In this document: positions 58,814 to 64,000 of the stretch, in pieces
Position numbering within the stretch: the stretch's first letter is position 1
Layout: the number at the start of each line of letters is the position of its first letter
NCBI RefSeq assembly: GCF_036409155.1
Contig: NZ_JAZGLW010000008.1
Span: forward strand, 69,627 to 133,626
Length of the DNA: 64,000 bases
From: Mycobacterium sp. 050128
GTDB taxonomy: Bacteria > Actinomycetota > Actinomycetes > Mycobacteriales > Mycobacteriaceae
Direction: 5' to 3'
Notes under the pieces: generated by a model
The model's input: the letters and a program-made list of their open reading frames with translations, nothing else
Told to the model about the DNA's origin: nothing
The model's database searches: none
Translations under genes and position numbers: made by a program

Positions 58814-59866
58814 ATGGTTGTTGTTGGAGCCGATGTACACAAGCGCACCCATACCTTTGTCGCGGTCGACGAGGTTGGGCGCAAGCTCGGGGAGAAGATC
58901 GTCAAGGCGATCACCGCCGGGCATGCTGAAGCGGTGATGTGGGCCCGGGAATGTTTCGGTGCCCAGCTGGTGTGGGCGATCGAGGATTGCCAGCACCTAT
59001 CAGCCCGGTTAGAACGCGACCTTCTCACCCCAGGGCAGCAGGTCGTGCGCATCCCACCGAAGCAGATGGCCCAGACCCGCGCCTCAGCACGCAGGCGCGG
59101 TAAGTCTGACCCCATCGATGCACTGGCGGTCGCGCGCGGGTTTCTCCGTGAACCCGATCTGCCCGTCGCCTCCCATGACGAGATATCGCGCGAGCTGAAG
59201 TTGTTGGTCGATCGCCGCGAAGTCCTTGTGGCCCAACGCACGGCGACGATTAGCCGGCTGCGCTGGCGAGTCCATGAACTCGATCCCGAACGGGCCCCTA
59301 AGGCTGCATCGCTGGACCGAGCCAAACACCGCCAGATCCTAGGCGCGTGGCTGATCACAGTCCCGGATCTGGTTGCCGAACTGGCGTGTGAGGAGCTGGC
59401 CGACATCACCCGGCTCACCGAGCAGATCGATGCATTGGCCAAGCGCATCAGCGAACGCGTCCGCGCCGTGGCGCCCGCCCTGCTGGCAATACCGGGCTGC
59501 GGGGACTTGACCGCGGCCAAACTCGTCGGGGAAACCGCCGGAGTAACTCGTTTCAAGAGCGAAGCCGCCTTCGCCCGCCATGCCGGGGTGGCACCGATCC
59601 CGGTGTGGTCAGGTAACACCGCGGGCCGGGTCCGCATGACTCGCTCTGGAAACCGGCAACTCAACGCGGCCCTGCACCGCATCGCGGTCACCCAGATCCG
59701 CCTCCAAGGCTGCGGGCAGGCCTACTACCGCAAACGCGTCGCCACCGGCGACTCCAAACACGAAGCCTTGCGCTGCATCAAACGACGCCTATCCCGCATC
59801 GTGTTCAGCCGTCTCCACACCGACCACCACAACCGGACCCAGCCTTGCCAAACGGCAGCGGCTTGA
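58814..59866 (+). CDS. IS110-family transposase (DEDD, bridge-RNA-guided)
   Basis: A 350-aa recombinase. The RuvC-like DEDD domain shows Asp7 in 'VVVGADVHKRTHTFVAVDEV', Glu in WAIEDCQH, and the Asp pair in RRGKSDPIDALAVARG. The C-terminal Tnp domain has 'LLAIPGCGDLTAAKLVGETA' and 'GRVRMTRSGNRQLNAALHRI', which contains the catalytic serine. Length is normal. ATG 58814 with GGAGG 8-12 nt upstream (58801-58805). Only 14 nt separate its stop from a TetR start, so the TetR gene may be co-transcribed or carried by the element. Confidence 0.93.
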   Translation: MVVVGADVHKRTHTFVAVDEVGRKLGEKIVKAITAGHAEAVMWARECFGAQLVWAIEDCQHLSARLERDLLTPGQQVVRIPPKQMAQTRASARRRGKSDPIDALAVARGFLREPDLPVASHDEISRELKLLVDRREVLVAQRTATISRLRWRVHELDPERAPKAASLDRAKHRQILGAWLITVPDLVAELACEELADITRLTEQIDALAKRISERVRAVAPALLAIPGCGDLTAAKLVGETAGVTRFKSEAAFARHAGVAPIPVWSGNTAGRVRMTRSGNRQLNAALHRIAVTQIRLQGCGQAYYRKRVATGDSKHEALRCIKRRLSRIVFSRLHTDHHNRTQPCQTAAA

Positions 59867-59880
59867 CATAGGAGAAACAC

Positions 59881-60615
59881 ATGGAGCGCGACGCCCTTGA
59901 ATTCCCCGTTGACGACGATGACGACGTCGACCCACGCCGGCTACGCTCAAGGACCCGGCTATTGGATGCTGCCACCACGCTCCTCAGCGCCGGCGGCATC
60001 GAAGCCGTCACCGTTGACGCGGTCACCAAAGTCTCCAAAGTCGCGCGCACGACCCTGTATCGCCACTTCAGCAGCTCCACTCAGCTGCTGGCCGCCACGT
60101 TTGAACGGCTGCTGCCGCAGGTCCATCCACCGCCGGGGACGGGTCCGTTGCGCGACCAACTCATCGAACTGTTGAGCCGACAAGCCACGCTGTTCCAGGA
60201 GGCACCGCTGCACGTCACCACACTGGCTTGGGTCGCGCTTGGCCCAGCATCAAATAGCAGCGCCCAGGAAACCTACGATCGGCACGCGCTGCGGACACGA
60301 ATCGTCGACCAATATCGCCAGCCGTTCGATCGCCTTTTGCAAAGCCCCAAAGCCCGCGCCGACCTCGATGAATTCGACCCGCAGCTGATCCTGTGTCAAC
60401 TTGTGGGGCCACTCGCGTTCGCTCGACTCACCGGCATGCGTGCCATCGATCGTCAAGACTGTGAGCGCATCGTCGATGACTTCCTTGCCGCGCACCGCCG
60501 CCACGCCGATGAGCCCGCAACGCAGGCCCCCTCCGCAAAGCAGCTTCCCGCAGCAGCCGCTCCGGCTACCCGAGTGTGGCCAATTGCCGACCACGAGATC
60601 GGCAACGACAGATAG
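59881..60615 (+). CDS. TetR-family transcriptional regulator next to IS110
   Basis: A 244-aa regulator. Acidic N-terminal arm, TetR HTH at about residues 30-75 ('GIEAVTVDAVTKVSKVARTT', 'LYRHFSSSTQLLAATFERLL'), helical ligand domain and a Pro/Ala-rich tail. ATG 59881 with TAGGAGAA upstream. The 14-nt gap to the transposase is too small for a promoter, so it is probably read from the IS. This is unusual for a host regulator and may mean the IS brought it, or landed exactly behind its promoter. Confidence 0.88.
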   Translation: MERDALEFPVDDDDDVDPRRLRSRTRLLDAATTLLSAGGIEAVTVDAVTKVSKVARTTLYRHFSSSTQLLAATFERLLPQVHPPPGTGPLRDQLIELLSRQATLFQEAPLHVTTLAWVALGPASNSSAQETYDRHALRTRIVDQYRQPFDRLLQSPKARADLDEFDPQLILCQLVGPLAFARLTGMRAIDRQDCERIVDDFLAAHRRHADEPATQAPSAKQLPAAAAPATRVWPIADHEIGNDR

Positions 60616-60784
60616 TTCCGGAGGAGACCTGGACGGGTGGCCGCCACGCACCTGCGTCCCGCCGCTGTGCGGAAACGCGTACTGAACGCGGGCTGACCGC
60701 GAACTAATCCGGTAGCGACTGCCGTTTGCACCAGGTGCGCGGGGTCGGAAATTGAGGTCATATCGGCGCTAATTTCGGCGAGGA

Positions 60785-61420
60785 TCATCTGTACGCCGAG
60801 CCGTCCGGCGCCGGGATCTCGTCAACGCTCTCGATCGCCGTAAGCGTCTGTCGGGCGGCCATGGTGTCGTCGACGATTCTGGCCTGGCCCGCCGCCGGCC
60901 GCGCTCGCGTTGGTGTCGCCGCTGGGGCTGCCACGTCGGTCAGGGCGCTCAGTTGGTCGTCGATCCGCGCGGCTGAGGGTGTCAAGCCGGTGAGCAACAT
61001 CCGGCTTCGCTCCGCGTGGTGGTCGTCGAAATCGGCCGGCCGGTAAGGCCTCGACCAAGGCGCCGTGTTTGACCCGCCTCCGGCAGCGGCCAGGTCAGCG
61101 AGTTGCCCGGCGTCGCGCTCGCCAGCGATCAACGCCTCAAGCACGTCGCGAACCGAGACGGCGTCTAGTTTCGAAGCGCCACCGCCGACACTTTAATCAA
61201 CGCCTCCTCGAGCAGCTGCCAGTAGCGGGCGCGTTCGTCGATCAGGTCGACCCGTAGCTGGGTATAATCGTGCAGCCGCCACCCCGGTGCCGGCGGCACG
61301 AACAATGGCCGCAGCACGCCCTTCTCGGTGAACGCGACCAGCCACATCGCGTGCAACTTGTCGTTGTTCCCGTCGCGGACGCTGACCAGCCTGCTCGGAT
61401 TTCAGTTCGCTTATCCTCCC
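60785..61420 (-). pseudogene. Decayed second IS110-family transposase
   Basis: Reverse-strand frames read in order 'HAMWLVAFTEKGVLRPLFVP' and 'HDYTQLRVDLIDERARYWQL', 'LEEALIKVSAVA', then 'MLEALIAGERDAGQLADLAA' and 'ADFDDHHAERSRMLL'. Together these match the middle of IS110-family transposases of another subgroup than the intact copy. At least one frameshift (near 61170) and missing ends show it is dead. Confidence 0.6.
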
Positions 61421-61652
61421 ATCACATCGATATTTCATGGCGAGGTTGCTGGGGCCTCGGTCGAGGAACCGAAATTCTGACCGGCTGCTCGAAGCAACAG
61501 TGCGTGACCCTCCCAGGTCGGACCCGGCGCCATGCTAAACCACAGGCCCACAAACCAGAGCGAAAGTCGGCGTCGGTGGGCAACCCGACCACATTGTCAC
61601 GTCGGCGAGGCTTCGCCGAAGGCAATAGGGCTAAACTGCCTTACCAAGTGGG

Positions 61653-62246
61653 TCAGGTGAGGCTGGGGATGATGAAGTCAAGGACGAGGGCTTGCACGGT
61701 GCGACGGGTGGGGGGTCGGCTAGAGACGATGGACCGGAATATTAGGTAGCCGGGCAGTAGGTCCCAAAGTTCGTCGTTGATGGCGGCGCCCGCGATATCA
61801 CCGCGGTCAACGGCCTGCTTGAGGATGTGCTTGATCAAGGCTTTCCACTGCTCGAGGAACTGATGCCGTATCGCCTCGTTGAGCGCGGCGTTACGCGACG
61901 CCTCGACAAGCACCGCGCGGATGGTGCTGGCGTGCTGGCGGGCCTGTTGGCTCACCAACTCCCCAAGTTCCAGCAGATCTCCCTGCAGCGTGCCGGTATC
62001 GGGCGGGACCACGACCTTGCGGGTCCCCTCGATGAGTGCGATCAGCACCAATTCGGCTTTCGACGGCCATCGCCGGTAGACCGTCGCCTTGCTGGCGCGG
62101 GCGGTGGCCGCCACCGCGTCCACTGTCAACCGGTCATACCCGTGTTGCTGTAGCAGGCACAACGTCACCGCAAGCAACTCGGCCTCCCGCGGCGACCACG
62201 GCGCGGACTCCGCGGGACTATCGGCAATCCGGGGCACAGCGCCCAC
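61653..62246 (-). CDS. TetR-family transcriptional regulator
   Basis: A 197-aa regulator with a clear TetR HTH ('LLQQHGYDRLTVDAVAATAR', 'ASKATVYRRWPSKAELVLIA') at about residues 22-68 and a C-terminal helical domain ending 'QALVLDFIIPSLT', common in TetR_C_16/33-type members. ATG 62246. Alone on the reverse strand between transposon remnants; target unknown. Confidence 0.88.
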   Translation of the reverse strand: MGAVPRIADSPAESAPWSPREAELLAVTLCLLQQHGYDRLTVDAVAATARASKATVYRRWPSKAELVLIALIEGTRKVVVPPDTGTLQGDLLELGELVSQQARQHASTIRAVLVEASRNAALNEAIRHQFLEQWKALIKHILKQAVDRGDIAGAAINDELWDLLPGYLIFRSIVSSRPPTRRTVQALVLDFIIPSLT

Positions 62247-62395
62247 GATAGAACCGTTGCAGCAGTACAGTCCAGTACCGTCTAACGGCCTAAAACATGG
62301 TCAGCCGCAGTTCCATTTGACGGATTCGAATATGGATTGGATAGAGGTCTCCGTGGTTAACCCCGGTCATTCATGGGGCGCAGTCGGTTATACCT

Positions 62396-62750
62396 TTGAG
62401 TGATTCGTCGTTGGTATCAGCAGCAGACATGCTGAGTTACCGGTTGCGTGCCCGACACCAGGCACCGGGCTCGGTGATCGACGAGTACAAGCGCGGCCAC
62501 AACGCGTCCGACACCGGCTTGGGCGAACCGTATTGGAACCACGCGGCAATCCGGGATGCAGTGACGATCAGCGAATTGACCTCTCTGCCAACACGAGACA
62601 ACTTGCGGGCTATGGCCGCCGAGATCGACCGGCCCTAGCGTCAGGTCTTCTCGGCGGCGCTGTTCGACACGGGATACCTGACTGCGGCCGACGAAGGTTC
62701 CCCGACCTTACGACGAAATCCTCTACGACGCGATCGCCCCCTGACGTAGG
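62396..62750 (+). pseudogene. Hypothetical gene with in-frame stop
   Basis: The frame 'LSYRLRARHQAPGSVIDEYK' runs to TAG at 62636, and the same frame then continues as coding-like 'RQVFSAALFDTGYLTAADEG' and, after a further shift, 'YDEILYDAIAP'. This suggests a gene of about 115-120 aa broken by a nonsense mutation and a frameshift. Function unknown. It is followed by another broken gene. Confidence 0.4.
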
Positions 62751-62795
62751 CTGCTCATCTGCCGAATCAGCCGATGCGTAAGCACAGTTCGGGAA

Positions 62796-62970
62796 AATGG
62801 GAACCGGATCGCGGCTCCCGCGAAGCGCTACCCGATCGACTGAGCCGAGTTCGTCACCCACGCCCTGGCCGCGGCCGCCGCCAACATCGGAGGCACCGAA
62901 CAGATCCTGGCCGGGCGGCCCAGCTCCTGGCAGGCCGAGCGGGTACGTCAAACCTTGCAGTCAAAGACCG
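62796..62970 (+). pseudogene. Fragment of a mycobacterial hypothetical protein
   Basis: One frame reads KRYPID, then TGA where a Trp codon TGG is expected, then 'AEFVTHALAAAAANIGGTEQ' and 'ILAGRPSSWQAERVRQTLQS'. This pattern is familiar from a small conserved mycobacterial protein (from memory). It breaks off near the IS256 remnant. A nonsense mutation plus truncation make it a pseudogene. Confidence 0.4.
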
Positions 62971-63015
62971 TGCTCATCGAGATCGGCCCGGTCGAAATGC
63001 AAGTGCCCGGGATAC

Positions 63016-63459
63016 TCGTAGTAGTTTCGAGCCGCAGATCGTCAAGAAGCGGCAACGTCGGCTAACCCGTATCGATGAGATCGTATTGTCCTTACCCGCA
63101 AAAGGTTTGACCACCGGTGAGGCCGCAGCCCATTTCGCCGACGTCTACGGCGCCACGGTCGCAAAGGACACCATCAGCCGGATCACCGACGGGTCGTCGG
63201 CGAGATGTCCGAGTGGTGCAACCGGCCCCTGGAACCGGGGTACCCCGTGGTGTTCGTCGACGCCATCCACGTCAAGATCCGTGACGGCCAGGTCAGTAAC
63301 CGGCCCATCTACGTTGCCGTTGGAGTCACCTGCGCCGGGGACCGCGACATTCTGGGGCTGTGGGCCGGCGACGACGGCGAGGACGCCAAGTTCTGGCTGT
63401 CGGTGCTCACTGAGATCAAGAACCGCGGCACCGCCGATGTGTGCATCGTGGTGCATTGA
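63016..63459 (+). pseudogene. IS256-family transposase fragment
   Basis: Middle part of a mutator-type transposase: 'SFEPQIVKKRQRRLTRIDEI', 'LPAKGLTTGEAAAHFADVYG', then a frameshift near 63195 and 'PVVFVDAIHVKIRDGQVSNR' with the first catalytic Asp, and 'GLWAGDDGEDAKFWLSVLTE'. It stops at TGA 63457 just before the second Asp motif. Both the N-terminal and C-terminal parts are gone. Confidence 0.75.
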
Positions 63460-64000
63460 GAGTCATTTCTTCAGGCTCCGCATCTGGTTCGCTGTCACCA
63501 AGCTCTCGTCGTCGCTCGGCGCGGCCGGTCGTCAACATGAACACCATTACGTCACGTGACAGCGAATGGAGGGGCGGACACTTCAGCGCGGAAGCTGGTC
63601 GACGTTACCTCGCACCCCTCACCGCCGCCGGCGACTTCTCGGTCCCATACACAGGCTCTCAGCAGGCGCTTTACCCGATAAGCCCAGTAGTCGACGAGCC
63701 ATCCGGTGTCGATGGCGTGTCGGCGCAGCCGGTCCGAGTAGGCCACCACGGTGATCGCGGATTGGATGACCGCTAACGGGTCACGGCCCACGTGCGATCC
63801 ACTGTCAGCTCTTTCAGGATGTCCGTCTCCCACCGGAATCGGACCGTCCCGGACTCACCCATCGGGCGCACGCCACCTGGTTTGACTTGGGAGCGCATTC
63901 GGCGGTATTCTCTGCTGTACAGAGCTAGCTTCGGTCTACCAGAATTCTTGTCTGGGTCGAGGATTGGCCGAGTTCAGTTGGAGACTGTGGAGTAGCCGAT
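63460..64000. other. Right edge, no confident gene
   Basis: About 540 nt. On the reverse strand a frame at 63552-63833 reads 'SAITVVAYSDRLRRHAIDTG' and 'WLVDYWAYRVKRLL', and an adjacent frame reads 'GESGTVRFRWETDILKELTV', together suggesting another decayed gene. No family recognised and no intact start. Nothing else identifiable. Confidence 0.35.

Noticed and set aside
58576..59691. 371-aa reverse frame over the IS110 transposase
   Set aside because: Antisense shadow of a recognised DEDD transposase.
1..64000. tRNA or rRNA genes
   Set aside because: No cloverleaf-like GTTCGANTC-containing block or rRNA-like stretch was noticed; a covariance-model scan would be needed to exclude one.

Overview
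The window looks like part of a large mycobacterial conjugative plasmid rather than chromosome. It carries a type VII (ESX) secretion locus of the plasmid ('ESX-P') kind, with PE, PPE, two Esx proteins, EspG, an EspI-like ATPase, EccC, EccD, MycP, EccE and EccA. Interleaved with it is a type IV secretion/conjugation set: VirD4-like coupling protein, TcpC/VirB8-like protein, VirB4, a VirB6-like protein and a giant MobF relaxase. High GC, frequent GTG starts and PE/PPE/Mce proteins support Mycobacterium. The combination of T4SS and T7SS matches the pRAW-type family of self-transmissible mycobacterial plasmids (family knowledge, not a database result). No rep/par genes and no eccB are visible, so the replicon continues outside the window.

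Layout. 1-13.6 kb: ESX block on +, mostly joined by ATGA/GTGA stop-start overlaps. eccC is split before its first full ATPase domain. 13.6-27.5 kb: DUF2637-like membrane protein, coupling protein, a small reverse-strand XRE/membrane pair, then the T4SS run ending with eccA overlapping the virB6-like gene. 27.5-31 kb: a tnpB remnant, hypotheticals, a GNAT protein and a divergent AbrB-like/ParE-like pair. 31-37 kb: MobF relaxase on -, followed by a strongly G/T-skewed gap that is the best oriT candidate. 37-43.3 kb: accessory leading region with HNH nuclease, NrdH, a C5-cytosine methyltransferase divergent from a PP-loop (PAPS-reductase-like) enzyme across an 18-bp dyad, and a 77-aa controller-like XRE protein. 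43.3-48 kb: long coiled-coil protein with membrane partner, and two paralogous WXG-like proteins that may be ESX substrates. 48-51.9 kb: one gene broken by a 1-nt frameshift and by an IS21-family element with a perfect 5-bp target duplication. 52-64 kb: decaying accessory DNA with a Phd-type antitoxin and a toxin remnant, pieces of an integrase, a MerR gene, IS110 and IS256 transposases, three TetR regulators, an orphan MceA protein and one intact IS110 element.

How it works together (inference): the ESX genes and T4SS genes are in one long collinear arrangement, with eccA translationally coupled to the T4SS, so the two machines are probably co-expressed for conjugation. The best candidates for something undescribed are the methyltransferase/PP-loop/controller locus, the split EccC with a lysine-less third ATPase site, the Esx pair with altered WXG motifs, and the paired WXG-like proteins with unrelated C-terminal halves.
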